From assembly GCA_002787075.1 (NCBI GenBank), contig PCVT01000044.1, positions 1 through 5,354 on the forward strand: a stretch of 5,354 nucleotides of DNA, in the 5' to 3' direction. Position numbers and translations under genes: made by a program. The DNA comes from Parcubacteria group bacterium CG11_big_fil_rev_8_21_14_0_20_41_14 (GTDB taxonomy: Bacteria > Patescibacteriota > Patescibacteriia > UBA2169). Numbering within the stretch: the first letter of the stretch is position 1; every line of letters begins with the position of its first letter. This document shows, in pieces, positions 5,253-5,354 of the stretch. The notes under the pieces were generated by a model, which was given only the letters and a program-made list of their open reading frames with translations, ran no database searches and was not told the DNA's origin.

Positions 5253-5354
5253 ATGGGTAAAGTTAAATCTATAAATAGGCATAATTTGAAAGTCGCGCGC
5301 ATCAATATGGGTTTTGATGTTTTTTACGCGTCAAAAAGAGTTTCCTCAGTAAAA
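5253..5354 (+). CDS. Unrecognised protein, N-terminal 34 residues (partial)
   Basis: The frame from ATG 5253 (MGKVKSINRHNLKVARINMG) stays open to the window edge, with 34 codons present. The beginning is basic (several Lys, Arg and His) and is followed by FDVFYASKRVSSVK. I do not recognise a family and give no function. Support for a real gene is the extended -10 promoter at a fitting distance and the absence of a better frame. A later start at ATG 5310 (MGFDVFYA) is possible but would lose the close promoter spacing. Confidence 0.45.
   Translation, partial: MGKVKSINRHNLKVARINMGFDVFYASKRVSSVK

Overview
The window looks like a piece of a small, compact bacterial genome, probably from the Candidate Phyla Radiation (Patescibacteria). 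This is inference, based on genes that overlap or nearly touch, no convincing Shine-Dalgarno sequence before any start, sigma70-type promoters with extended -10 boxes lying almost on the ATG, a short CPR-style glutaredoxin next to a DsbA-like protein, and mixed base composition. TGA acts as a stop (recQ and abiEi end in it, and the recognisable genes contain no in-frame TGA), so the TGA-as-glycine code of Gracilibacteria and Absconditabacteria is unlikely.

Layout, all on the + strand. (1) 1-380: the 3' end of a DsbA-like thioredoxin-fold protein, then a glutaredoxin-like CPYC protein, closed by a strong intrinsic terminator (394-429). (2) 437-2919: a promoter set in a second hairpin reads a gene with essentially no leader. 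That gene encodes a polytopic membrane protein with about nine membrane segments, an Asp in segment 6, a GxGD motif in segment 7 and a Pro-Ala-Ala at the start of segment 9, which is the arrangement of presenilin/signal peptide peptidase aspartyl proteases. Its stop overlaps the start of a RecQ helicase with core, zinc-binding region and C-terminal helix-turn-helix, but no HRDC domain. (3) 2916-4865: a near-consensus promoter overlapping the recQ stop codon drives an AbiEi/AbiEii type IV toxin-antitoxin pair. The toxin-like nucleotidyltransferase carries an unusual C-terminal extension of about 140 residues. (4) 4881-5205: a wrecked Pif1/RecD-like helicase gene. Walker A is joined directly to a motif far downstream, so Walker B is missing, and the reading frame seems shifted afterwards. 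(5) 5230-5354: an extended -10 promoter and the first 34 codons of an unrecognised gene.

How the parts relate. The first pair is a thiol-redox unit. The membrane protein and recQ are translationally coupled, although no functional link is obvious. The AbiE pair plus helicase remnant is AT-richer than recQ and looks like an acquired defence or maintenance island with a decaying gene at its edge. The most novel item is the putative bacterial GxGD membrane protease. Next are the extended AbiEii, the internally deleted Pif1-like gene, and the recurring promoter-on-ATG arrangement.
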